Positions 36,428 to 44,863 of a stretch of 64,000 bases of DNA are shown in pieces. The notes under the pieces were generated by a model. It did not search any database and was not told the DNA's origin. It saw only the letters and a list, made by a program, of their open reading frames with translations. The DNA is taken from positions 86,981 to 150,980 of the forward strand of contig CANLUH010000009.1 of NCBI GenBank assembly GCA_947494205.1, read 5' to 3'. Source of the stretch: an uncultured Flavobacteriaceae bacterium. GTDB lineage: Bacteria; Bacteroidota; Bacteroidia; Flavobacteriales; Flavobacteriaceae. The translations under genes and the position numbers were made by a program. The first letter of the stretch is position 1; the number at the start of each line of letters is the position of its first letter.

Positions 36428-37102
36428 TTAGTCACGAGTTAATATCTCGTCAATCATACCGTATTCTTTAGCTTTATCAGATTTCATCCAATAATCACGA
36501 TCACTATCTGCGTATACTTTGTCGTAATCTTGACCAGAATGCTTACTTATAATCTTGTAAAGCTCTTCTTTTAATATTAATATTTCACGTGCAGTAATTT
36601 CTATATCACTAGCTTGTCCTTGCGCACCTCCTAATGGCTGGTGAATCATAACACGAGAGTGTGTTAAACCACTACGTTTACCAGGAGCTCCTGCACACAA
36701 TAAAACTGCTCCCATAGATGCAGCCATACCTGTACAAATAGTAGCAACATCTGGTTTTATAAATTGCATAGTATCGTAAATACCTAAACCTGCATATACA
36801 CTTCCTCCTGGAGAGTTTATATAAATTTGAATATCCTTAGAAGCGTCTACACTTTCTAAAAACAACAGCTGTGCTTGTATAATATTTGCGACTTGATCAT
36901 TAATACCTGTCCCCATAAAAATGATGCGATCCATCATTAAACGAGAGAATACATCAAAAATTGCAATATTCATTTGACGTTCTTCTATAATATTAGGCGT
37001 CAGGTTTGTAGGATACATACTACTAATAATTTTATTGTAGTACATGCTATTGATTCCTTGATCTTTTATTGCGAATTTTTCGAATTCTTTTCCGTAATCC
37101 AT
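36428..37102 (-). CDS. clpP: ATP-dependent Clp protease proteolytic subunit ClpP
   Basis: 224 residues, serine peptidase S14. The catalytic Ser is in GMAASMGAVLL, the His in MIHQPLGGAQG, and the Asp lies in the following helix region. The N-terminus is about 20 residues longer than in the E. coli enzyme, suggesting a removed propeptide. It forms the 14-mer chamber with ClpX. Confidence 0.97.
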   Translation of the reverse strand: MDYGKEFEKFAIKDQGINSMYYNKIISSMYPTNLTPNIIEERQMNIAIFDVFSRLMMDRIIFMGTGINDQVANIIQAQLLFLESVDASKDIQIYINSPGGSVYAGLGIYDTMQFIKPDVATICTGMAASMGAVLLCAGAPGKRSGLTHSRVMIHQPLGGAQGQASDIEITAREILILKEELYKIISKHSGQDYDKVYADSDRDYWMKSDKAKEYGMIDEILTRD

Positions 37103-37131
37103 ATTTGATTTTGATTTTTTATTTAAACTAA

Positions 37132-37163
37132 AAGCGTTGAACCCCGTAAAGAATTCAACGCTT
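37132..37163 (-). terminator. hairpin between tig and clpP
   Basis: Stem AAGCGTTGAA (37132-37141) / TTCAACGCTT (37154-37163), with a short T run on the minus strand. It would at least partly separate tig from clpP-clpX. Confidence 0.7.
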
Positions 37164-37196
37164 AAAGATAATGATTATTCTTTAAAAGAACGTGGC

Positions 37197-38525
37197 TTAT
37201 TTATCGCCATAAACTTCTTTAACAAACTTTTCGTACGTTAATTCTTTAGTTTTTATGTTTGCCTTTTCTTTGTAAAGGTTTAATAGTTTCTGACTTACTA
37301 CTTGCTCAGATAAACGTTTTACCTCATCTTGGTTAGATAATACACGTGCTGTAATATCTTCTAACTCTTTTTCTGAAGGGTTCATTTGTCCAAATTGTGC
37401 CATTTGCATTTTAATCATGCCTTTTGCACTTTCTTTAACGTCTTCGAAATCTAATTTAATATCATTAGCTTCCATTAATTTACCTTCTATAAGCTGGTAA
37501 CGTAAGCTTTTTTCAGACTTTTCGTATTCTTCTTTTGCTTGCGCTTCGTCAATTTCTTTCTCCCCTGCAGTTTGCATCCATTTTTGAAGAAACTCTGCTG
37601 GTAAATCGAATTTAGTATTGTCTACTAAATACTCTGTTACATCGTTTAATAATTTTTGATCAGATTGCTGTACAAATTGTTTTTCAGCATCTTCTTTAAT
37701 CTTATTTTTTAACTCTGTTGCAGATTTCACAGCATCTTTACCAAATAACTTATCGAATAACTCTTGGTCTAAGTCTGCTAATTCACGTTGGTTAATTTCT
37801 GTAACTGTAAAAGTCACTTCAATATCTAACCCTTCAACTTTATCTTGTTCTAATTTAAGTGCGTGTTGCAACTCGTTAGCATCTGTATAAAGGCCCTTAG
37901 TTTTTAAAGCGATAGTATCTCCTACTTTAGCGCCTACAAATTGCTTTTCTGTCGCTTTCCCTTTAAACTTATCTAAAGTTAATGTTACTGTATTTTCTAT
38001 CTCTTCTTCTTCATTAGTAAAAGTCCCTGTTACTTCACTGTCTTTTGCTATTGCATCTTGAGAGATTAATTTTCCGTATTGTTTCTGGATACGCTCTACT
38101 TGCTCATCTATCATTTTATCATCTGCAATGATATTGTAGTGCGTAATTGCTTTTTTAGATTTTAAATCTACTGTAAATTCTGGAGCTAAACCTAATTCAA
38201 ACTCAAAAGAGAAATCGTCTGCATCCCAGTTAATCTCATCTTGTGGTTTTGGAAGCGGCTGACCTAAAACATCTAACTTTTCTTCTGTTAAATACTTATT
38301 TAAAGCGTCTTGAAGTAATTTGTTTACCTCATCTACTAATACAGCTTTACCATATTGTTTTTTAACCATTCCCATTGGTACATGACCTTTTCTAAAACCA
38401 GGAATGTTAGCTGTTTTTCTGTAATCTGTTAAAATTTTCTCTACTTTATCGCTATAATCGTCTTTAGCGATGTCAACTTTTACTACAGCATTTAATGCAT
38501 CTATATTTTCTCTTGTAATATTCAT
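37197..38525 (-). CDS. tig: trigger factor
   Basis: 442 residues. The N-terminal ribosome-binding domain has the signature IPGFRKGHVPMGMVKKQYGK (GFRxGxxP). A central FKBP-like domain (about 150-240) and a helical C-terminal chaperone part follow. It binds nascent chains at the ribosome exit. The PPIase region is divergent, as is usual in Bacteroidota. Confidence 0.95.
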   Translation of the reverse strand: MNITRENIDALNAVVKVDIAKDDYSDKVEKILTDYRKTANIPGFRKGHVPMGMVKKQYGKAVLVDEVNKLLQDALNKYLTEEKLDVLGQPLPKPQDEINWDADDFSFEFELGLAPEFTVDLKSKKAITHYNIIADDKMIDEQVERIQKQYGKLISQDAIAKDSEVTGTFTNEEEEIENTVTLTLDKFKGKATEKQFVGAKVGDTIALKTKGLYTDANELQHALKLEQDKVEGLDIEVTFTVTEINQRELADLDQELFDKLFGKDAVKSATELKNKIKEDAEKQFVQQSDQKLLNDVTEYLVDNTKFDLPAEFLQKWMQTAGEKEIDEAQAKEEYEKSEKSLRYQLIEGKLMEANDIKLDFEDVKESAKGMIKMQMAQFGQMNPSEKELEDITARVLSNQDEVKRLSEQVVSQKLLNLYKEKANIKTKELTYEKFVKEVYGDK

Positions 38526-38623
38526 CTTGAATAATATATTGTTTTTAAAACCTAAAAATGGTGTGCAAAAGTACTACTTTTTTACACGTTATCAAAGATT
38601 TTAATTACTTGAATAGCAAGATT

Positions 38624-38977
38624 CTATTTTTTCTTTTTATCGCTTTTTAAGAAAGATTGTAATAATGATTGTAGTATAGATAATAGAACACTAAATAATA
38701 TAGCCCACCAGAAGTTAGTTACTGCGAAACCATCTATTAATTTATCTGCTAATAATATCATTAATGCATTTATAACAACAAGGAAAAGTCCCAACGTTAA
38801 AAATGTAATAGGCAATGTAAGTAACACTAATATTGGTTTAACAATAAGGTTTAATATAGATAACACTACAGCTACAATGACTGCGGTAGTATAAGTATCT
38901 ACACTAACACCTTTTAATACTTTGGACAGTACTACAACTGCAATGGCATTTAATAATAAACGAAGAATAAGTTTCAT
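38624..38977 (-). CDS. phage-holin-4-like membrane protein
   Basis: 117 residues with three to four hydrophobic segments and a Lys-rich C-terminus (FLKSDKKKK). The sequence VSVDTYTTAVIVAVVLSILNLIVKPILVLLTLPITFLTLGLF matches the phage-holin family 4 superfamily 2 pattern, which is mostly chromosomal and unrelated to phage. No other phage gene is nearby. The function is unknown. Confidence 0.8.
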   Translation of the reverse strand: MKLILRLLLNAIAVVVLSKVLKGVSVDTYTTAVIVAVVLSILNLIVKPILVLLTLPITFLTLGLFLVVINALMILLADKLIDGFAVTNFWWAILFSVLLSILQSLLQSFLKSDKKKK

Positions 38978-39031
38978 GATAATTGGTTGATTTTTTAAAC
39001 TTTTATAAGTTAGTAAAATTCAACCAAACAG

Positions 39032-40111
39032 TTAGTTTAAAACTTTAAATTTTATAGGTAAATAAAAAGGAACTATTACTTTTTCACCTCTTTGTTCTCC
39101 AGGAATTACTTTTGGTAATAAACTAATTAATCGCTCTGCCTCTTCCTCTAACACCTTATGAGGGCTTTTAGCACTAACATCTAGGTACTCTCCTGTTTTT
39201 CCAATTTTAAACCAAACTTTTATTTTTTGTTCGCCACTAATACTTTTATCATTAATCGCTACTTTTAGATTAAACTTACTAGAAATAAATTGTTTCACCT
39301 TATTACTAAAGCACTTTCTAAGCTCCCTATTAGTTATCATTATTTCACAGCCTGGATAGATTGGCACAGTCTCAAATTGCCCATTAGGAATACTAGTTTC
39401 TTTTAAGTTAGAATTTCCTTTAGACACCTTACCTTTTGTATATTTTATAATTTTATCTTTTTCTCCTTTTGCGTTATAATGCTTCCATTTTCCGCTAAAT
39501 TTATCAGCTATATATTTTCCTGTCCATTCTAATTTTCCGTCTTCTAAATAGCGTTTTTCTAGACCTACTTTTTCATTTCTAAAAACTGAGCCTTGTCGTT
39601 TTAATTGCCCGTTTTTATAATATTGTCTGTAAGCACCTTCTTTGTATCCGTTATTGTATTCTACCTCCCATTCTTTAGCTCCATTAGAGTAAAAACGAAC
39701 CCATACTCCAGATAGTTCTTGATTTTCGTAATAACTCTTTATTTTAAGGGTTCCATCTTCTCGATATTCCTTATAATAACCTACTTTAGTAATACGTTCA
39801 TATAACAACTTACCATTTTCTAAATACCTTTTAACTAATCGTTTGCCTTCTAAATCTATAGTTTCGAATTTAATCTTACCATTCTTATAGTAGTTTTTAG
39901 ACGCTATATTTTCTTTGCCATTGTTGTAACTAAATTCTATTTTTAATTCCCCTGTTTCATAATACTTTTTCCATTCTCCTGCTCTTTCTCCATCTATAAG
40001 TTGCCCTTTTGTTTTCAAACTTCCACTATCGTAAAACAACTCAAAAGACTCTATTTCTTGAGCTAATGTAAATTGAATACTTAAAATAAAAAGTAATATT
40101 ATGTTTCGCAT
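39032..40111 (-). CDS. MORN-repeat (YwqK-like) protein with TonB-C-like domain
   Basis: 359 residues with a signal peptide ending LAQE. Residues about 25-230 are a run of MORN-type repeats of the form YYENGxLKxxxxYxxG (for example YYETGELKIEFSYNNGK). The last ~100 residues (VWFKIGKTGEYLDVSAKSPHKVLEEEAERLISLLPKVIPGEQRG) look like a TonB C-terminal domain. MORN proteins of this kind are often labelled YwqK antitoxins, but no toxin gene is adjacent, so I do not infer a toxin-antitoxin role. It is probably a periplasmic binding protein. Confidence 0.75.
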   Translation of the reverse strand: MRNIILLFILSIQFTLAQEIESFELFYDSGSLKTKGQLIDGERAGEWKKYYETGELKIEFSYNNGKENIASKNYYKNGKIKFETIDLEGKRLVKRYLENGKLLYERITKVGYYKEYREDGTLKIKSYYENQELSGVWVRFYSNGAKEWEVEYNNGYKEGAYRQYYKNGQLKRQGSVFRNEKVGLEKRYLEDGKLEWTGKYIADKFSGKWKHYNAKGEKDKIIKYTKGKVSKGNSNLKETSIPNGQFETVPIYPGCEIMITNRELRKCFSNKVKQFISSKFNLKVAINDKSISGEQKIKVWFKIGKTGEYLDVSAKSPHKVLEEEAERLISLLPKVIPGEQRGEKVIVPFYLPIKFKVLN

Positions 40112-40135
40112 TGGATATATTAAATTAATAGTATT

Positions 40136-40900
40136 TCAATTTACAAAATTAATCACAGCTTCATAAAAATCCATTGGGTTTTCTGCATGTAACCAGTGTC
40201 CTGCATTTTTAATCGTTTCTATTTTGGCTTCTGGGAAGTGTCTTTTAATTATCGTTTCGTCTTCTAGCGAAATATATTCGCTTTTATCGCCTCTTAAAAA
40301 CAGGGTGTTTTTAGTAAATCTTGCATGTGTAGGTAATGCTTCCCCTACTTCACTTACGTTTTCTGTTAGCACTGCTAAGTTTACACGTAAACCTAATTGT
40401 CCTTTTTCTACCCAATATAAATTTTTAAGCAAAAATTGTCGTGTACCAAACTCGGGAACATAATTCGCTAAAACTTTATCTGCCGCTCCTCTTGTTTTTA
40501 TTTCATCGAAATTTAAGGCTTGTAATCCGTTTAAAATAGCATCATGATGTATTGGATAAAAGCGTGGTGCTATATCTGCAATTAGCAATTTAGACACTAA
40601 TTCGGGATATTCAGTAGCAAATAACATAGCAGTTTTGCCCCCCATAGAATGACCTAATAAAACGATATCTTTTAAATTGTGTGTATCACAATAGCTTTTT
40701 AAATCTTCAACCAAAGCATCGTAATCAAATATAGCATCATGAAAACTTCTACCATGATTTCGTTGATCCACTAGATGTACTTCAAAACGTTGTTCAGCAA
40801 ACTTTCTTCCAAGGGTTTTCCAGTTATCACTCATTCCTAAAAACCCATGAAGAATAACGAATGGTTTTCCTTCTCCTAATATATTTGAATGTAATATCAT
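40136..40900 (-). CDS. alpha/beta hydrolase, YbfF-like esterase
   Basis: 254 residues. The oxyanion region is ILHGFLGMSDNWKTLG and the nucleophile elbow is LLGHSMGGKTAM with Ser in G-x-S-x-G. The catalytic His lies in NAGHWLHAENP near the end, and Asp is in the region after strand 6. DQRNHGRS is typical for YbfF-like acyl esterases and close lipases. The substrate is unknown. Confidence 0.85.
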   Translation of the reverse strand: MILHSNILGEGKPFVILHGFLGMSDNWKTLGRKFAEQRFEVHLVDQRNHGRSFHDAIFDYDALVEDLKSYCDTHNLKDIVLLGHSMGGKTAMLFATEYPELVSKLLIADIAPRFYPIHHDAILNGLQALNFDEIKTRGAADKVLANYVPEFGTRQFLLKNLYWVEKGQLGLRVNLAVLTENVSEVGEALPTHARFTKNTLFLRGDKSEYISLEDETIIKRHFPEAKIETIKNAGHWLHAENPMDFYEAVINFVN

Positions 40901-40989
40901 TGTTGCTTATTCTTTTTTTTTCTGATACAAATTCCACGAATTCACACGAAATCTCTCTAACCCACTTATTGCTTACTGCAAAACCAAAT

Positions 40990-41706
40990 CTATCCTTTCA
41001 ATTTATTTAAGTACATATTTACTACGTTCTCAATACCTAAATACAAACTTTCAGATATTAAAGCATGTCCTATAGAGACTTCTAATAGCCCTGGAATATT
41101 CTGTTGAAAAAACTGAATATTATCTAAAGACAAATCGTGCCCTGCATTTACTCCTAAATTTAAGGTACTTGCTAGTTCTGCACATTTAGTGTATGGTTCT
41201 ATTGCTTTAGTATTTCCTAAACCGTATTGATGAGCAAAGGCTTCTGTATATAATTCTATTCTGTCTGTACCTGTTGCTTTTGCGCCTTCTATTTGTTTTA
41301 ATTCTGGATCCACAAAAATAGACGTTCTAATCCCTTCTGCTTGAAATTGTTTTATAACATCTACTAAAAAGTCTTTGTGCGTAATGGTATCCCAGCCTGC
41401 ATTACTGGTTAATGCATCTACAGCATCTGGCACCAGTGTTACTTGCGTTGGTTTTATAGCTAAAACCATATCTATAAACTTAGGGTTTGGATTCCCTTCT
41501 ATATTATATTCTGTGTAGACTACAGGTTTTAAATCGTAAGCGTCTTGATAACGAATATGTCTTTCGTCTGGTCTTGGGTGTATGGTTACGCCTTCGGCAC
41601 CAAATCGTTGTACATCTTTAGCAAATTGCACTACATTAGGTGTATCCCCTCCTCTAGAGTTTCTTAATGTAGCTATCTTATTTATGTTTACACTTAATTT
41701 TGTCAT
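40990..41706 (-). CDS. pdxJ: pyridoxine 5'-phosphate synthase
   Basis: 238 residues from the ATG at 41706 (MTKLSVNINKIATLRNSRGG). The longer frame from 41745 adds 13 residues that the family lacks. It condenses 1-deoxyxylulose-5-phosphate with 3-amino-2-oxopropyl phosphate in DXP-dependent vitamin B6 synthesis. The markers are NINKIATLRNSRGGDTPN, GVTIHPRPDERHIR and GVNAGHDLSLDN, with the catalytic His residues of the TIM barrel. Confidence 0.97.
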   Translation of the reverse strand: MTKLSVNINKIATLRNSRGGDTPNVVQFAKDVQRFGAEGVTIHPRPDERHIRYQDAYDLKPVVYTEYNIEGNPNPKFIDMVLAIKPTQVTLVPDAVDALTSNAGWDTITHKDFLVDVIKQFQAEGIRTSIFVDPELKQIEGAKATGTDRIELYTEAFAHQYGLGNTKAIEPYTKCAELASTLNLGVNAGHDLSLDNIQFFQQNIPGLLEVSIGHALISESLYLGIENVVNMYLNKLKG

Positions 41707-41794
41707 TTGTACGTAATTTAAAGGCAAAAATACGAAGTAGAACAACGGTTTTATACTATTTTTTAATTAATTTGCATAATACTAAATTGAAGCA

Positions 41795-42454
41795 ATGAAT
41801 CTTTCAAATTTTATAATAAACGATATAAAACCTCTAACAAATACAGATACTGTTAGCGAATTACAATTACTTTTTAATCAGTTAACGTACTCTCATATTC
41901 CTATTAAAAACGATGAAGGTGTTTATTTAGGTTGTTTATCTGAAACAGATGTACATTGTTTTGAAAGCAACAAACAAGTTAAAGATTGCAGTTATGCTGT
42001 AGAAGGCTTTTTTGTAAGAGACCAAACCAATTGGTTAGATGTATTGGAAGCCTTTGCTCAAAACAGTTCTAATATCATGCCTGTGTTAAGTGCTAATAAT
42101 ACTTACTTAGGTTATTATGAGCTTAATGATATTATTGGTTTATTTAATGAAACACCTTTCTTTTCGGAAGCTGGTGCTATTTTAATAGTAGAAAAAGGCC
42201 TATTAGACTATTCTTTTAGTGAAGTTAGTCAAATTGTAGAATCTAATAACGGAAAGCTGTTAGGTGCTTTTATTTCTAAAATAGAAAATGATGTAGCGCA
42301 AATAACATTAAAAATAGGTAACACTAGTTTAAACGATATTATGCAAACGTTTAGACGATATAGTTACAATGTTGTTGCTGGACAAGAAGAAGACAGTTAT
42401 ATAGAAAGTTTAAAGGAACGTTCTAATTATTTAAACAAATACCTAAATATATAG
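41795..42454 (+). CDS. CBS-domain protein
   Basis: 219 residues. The N-terminal half (about 5-130) is a CBS pair (QLLFNQLTYSHIPIKNDEGVYLGCLSETDVHCF; NIMPVLSANNTYLGYYELNDIIGLF). The C-terminal ~80 residues form a small alpha/beta domain, possibly ACT-like. It is 3 nt before nadK and probably cotranscribed, a neighbourhood seen often in Flavobacteriia. The ligand is unknown. Confidence 0.8.
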   Translation: MNLSNFIINDIKPLTNTDTVSELQLLFNQLTYSHIPIKNDEGVYLGCLSETDVHCFESNKQVKDCSYAVEGFFVRDQTNWLDVLEAFAQNSSNIMPVLSANNTYLGYYELNDIIGLFNETPFFSEAGAILIVEKGLLDYSFSEVSQIVESNNGKLLGAFISKIENDVAQITLKIGNTSLNDIMQTFRRYSYNVVAGQEEDSYIESLKERSNYLNKYLNI

Positions 42455-42457
42455 TTT

Positions 42458-43333
42458 ATGAAGGTAGCTATTTACAGTCAATATTATAAAAACAAATCTC
42501 TAGAGTCATTTAATATATTATTAGATGTGCTTTTGGATAAAAAGTTGGCTGTTTTTATTGAAGACAATTTTCTTCAAAATTTAAATCCTGTTATAAAGGA
42601 CAATCTGGCAATACAATCGTTTTCAGAATTAGATGCCACTTTCGATTTACTTATTAGTATTGGTGGCGATGGTACTATTTTAAGAGCTATAACCTATTTA
42701 AAAGATTTAGACATTCCTATTGTTGGTATTAATACTGGACGCTTAGGATTTCTTGCAACCATACAACATGATGATATAGAAAAAGCCATTCAGCAAATCA
42801 TAGATAAAAAGTATACATTATCTAAGCGTACCTTATTATCTATAGAGACGTCTCCGGTAAATAATGATATTGTAGATTTAAATTTTGCTCTTAACGAAAT
42901 TGCAGTAAGTCGAAAAAATACAACGTCTATGATTACTGTAGAAACGTATTTAAACGATGAGTTTTTAACTTCGTATTGGAGTGATGGTTTAATTATATCT
43001 ACTCCAACAGGATCTACTGGTTATTCTTTAAGTTGTGGCGGCCCAGTAATTACGCCAGACACTACAAGTTTTGTATTAACACCAATAGCACCACATAATT
43101 TAAGCGCAAGACCATTAGTTATTGAAGATTCTACTACCATACAATTAAAAGTTAGTGGTAGAGAAGATAATTATTTAGTGTCTTTAGATTCTAGAATTGC
43201 AACATTATCTAACGAAACCATAATAACTTTAAAAAAGGCAGATTTTACTATTAACATGATAGAACTCAACGATGAAAGCTTCCTCGATACGCTTCGTAAA
43301 AAGTTACTTTGGGGTGAAGATAAGCGCAATTAA
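42458..43333 (+). CDS. nadK: NAD kinase
   Basis: 291 residues. The NAD kinase motifs are ISIGGDGTILRAI (GGDG) near residue 70, NTGRLGFLATI, LNEIAVSR and TPTGSTGYSLSCGGP. It phosphorylates NAD to NADP with ATP. It begins 3 nt after the CBS gene. Confidence 0.97.
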   Translation: MKVAIYSQYYKNKSLESFNILLDVLLDKKLAVFIEDNFLQNLNPVIKDNLAIQSFSELDATFDLLISIGGDGTILRAITYLKDLDIPIVGINTGRLGFLATIQHDDIEKAIQQIIDKKYTLSKRTLLSIETSPVNNDIVDLNFALNEIAVSRKNTTSMITVETYLNDEFLTSYWSDGLIISTPTGSTGYSLSCGGPVITPDTTSFVLTPIAPHNLSARPLVIEDSTTIQLKVSGREDNYLVSLDSRIATLSNETIITLKKADFTINMIELNDESFLDTLRKKLLWGEDKRN

Positions 43334-43384
43334 ACAATAAATTAAGCTAAAAACTGTTTTTAGACTATAACTATTTGATTCAAA

Positions 43385-43416
43385 TTGTTATAGGCTCATC
43401 TTATTTATTATATTTG
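43385..43416 (+). promoter_or_regulatory. promoter of the DUF6089-uppS-bamA cluster
   Basis: -33 TTG (43385-43387), 21 nt, then an exact -7 box TATATTTG (43409-43416). The start codon follows 17 nt later. Confidence 0.65.
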
Positions 43417-43433
43417 CAAACTTTTGAAGATTT

Positions 43434-44123
43434 ATGAGGTATTTAACCATTATAGTATTAACGTTTTTAAGCATTCAATTTAGCGCTGCTCAAATACACG
43501 AAATAGGTGTATTTGCAGGAGGTAGTAATTTTATTGGAGATGTTGGATCAACAACATACATTGCTCCTAAAAACTTGGCTATTGGAGCCATATATAAATG
43601 GAATAGAAGTCCTAGACACTCTTTTAGAGCCTCTTTAACTTTTACAGAACTAGAAGGTATTGATGGAGAATCAGACGATCCGAGCAGAATTATTAGAGGT
43701 TACGAGTTTACTAATAAAATCACAGAACTTTCTGTAGGTATGGAGTTTACCTTTGTAGACTTCAACCTTCATAGTGGAGATAATGTCTCTACACCTTACT
43801 TATATTCGGGAATTAGTATTGCTAAACATGATAACTATTTTTTCTTAAACGATGTTATTCGTTCTGAAGAAACAACAAGTTTAGCTTATGGCATACCTAT
43901 GGTATTAGGCTATAAAATGGCTGTTGCAGATCATTTTGTTTTGGCTTTTGAAGTAGGTGCAAGATATACTTTTACAGACGAAATAGATGGTAGCGTACCA
44001 GATACTAAGGAAAATATAGAACGTTTAAGCTTTGGAAATGTTAATAATAATGACTGGTATACCTTTACTGGTATAACATTAACATATACCTTTGGACGAA
44101 ACCCCTGTTATTGCAATTATTAG
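43434..44123 (+). CDS. DUF6089 family outer-membrane beta-barrel protein
   Basis: 229 residues with signal peptide MRYLTIIVLTFLSIQFSAAQ. The sequence IHEIGVFAGGSNFIGDVG is typical of small Bacteroidota barrels, and the C-terminus ends in alternating strands plus NPCYCNY. It precedes uppS and bamA, an arrangement typical of the family. The function is unknown. Confidence 0.8.
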   Translation: MRYLTIIVLTFLSIQFSAAQIHEIGVFAGGSNFIGDVGSTTYIAPKNLAIGAIYKWNRSPRHSFRASLTFTELEGIDGESDDPSRIIRGYEFTNKITELSVGMEFTFVDFNLHSGDNVSTPYLYSGISIAKHDNYFFLNDVIRSEETTSLAYGIPMVLGYKMAVADHFVLAFEVGARYTFTDEIDGSVPDTKENIERLSFGNVNNNDWYTFTGITLTYTFGRNPCYCNY

Positions 44124-44125
44124 AA

Positions 44126-44863
44126 GTGGACATAACAACAATAAATACAAACCAATTACCTAAACATATTGCCATTATTATGGATGGTAATGGCCGTTGG
44201 GCCAAACAAAAAGGCATGTTACGTGCTTTTGGTCACGAAAATGGCACAAAATCTGTTCGCGAAACAGTAGAAACTTGTGCAGAATTAGGCATAGAAAACT
44301 TAACGCTTTACGCATTTTCTACAGAAAACTGGAACAGACCTAAGTTAGAAGTAGACACTTTAATGCGACTATTAGTCTCTTCTCTAAAAAAAGAAATCAA
44401 GACTTTAACAGATAATAATATTAAACTAGATGCTATAGGTAATTTAAAATCATTACCTAAAAAAGTCTTTAAAGAGTTAAACGAAGTTATTGAAACAACT
44501 AAGGATAACAAACATATGACTTTAACCTTAGCTTTAAGTTATGGCTCTAGGGAAGAACTGTTAAATACCGTGAAAGAAATAAGTATTAAAGTTAAAAATA
44601 ATATAATTTCTACAGAAAATATTGATGAATCGATTATTAATGAGCATCTTTACACGCGAAATTTACCAGACGTAGATTTACTAATTAGAACCAGCGGAGA
44701 ACAACGTATTAGTAACTTTTTACTATGGCAAATAGCCTATGCCGAATTATATTTTACACCTGTACTTTGGCCAGATTTTAAGAAGCAACATTTATATGAT
44801 GCTATAATTGAATATCAAAAAAGAGAACGACGCTTTGGGAAAACAAGTGAACAAATCAGCTAA
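44126..44863 (+). CDS. uppS: isoprenyl transferase (undecaprenyl diphosphate synthase)
   Basis: 245 residues if started at the GTG at 44126, just after the DUF6089 stop; a TTG at 44111 would add five residues. No ATG exists before the catalytic motif HIAIIMDGNGRWAKQ. RAFGHENG, NLTLYAFSTENWNRP, and DLLIRTSGEQRISNFLLWQIAYAELYF are the family signatures. It elongates farnesyl diphosphate to the C55 carrier for cell wall synthesis. Its 3' end overlaps bamA. Confidence 0.95.
   Translation: MDITTINTNQLPKHIAIIMDGNGRWAKQKGMLRAFGHENGTKSVRETVETCAELGIENLTLYAFSTENWNRPKLEVDTLMRLLVSSLKKEIKTLTDNNIKLDAIGNLKSLPKKVFKELNEVIETTKDNKHMTLTLALSYGSREELLNTVKEISIKVKNNIISTENIDESIINEHLYTRNLPDVDLLIRTSGEQRISNFLLWQIAYAELYFTPVLWPDFKKQHLYDAIIEYQKRERRFGKTSEQIS

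Noticed and set aside
38624..38977. Prophage remnant because of the holin-like name
   Set aside because: No integrase, capsid, lysis or other phage gene is present; the family is a common chromosomal membrane protein.
39032..40111. YwqK-type antitoxin of a toxin-antitoxin pair
   Set aside because: The MORN repeats fit that label, but no toxin gene is adjacent and the protein has a signal peptide and a TonB-C-like end.
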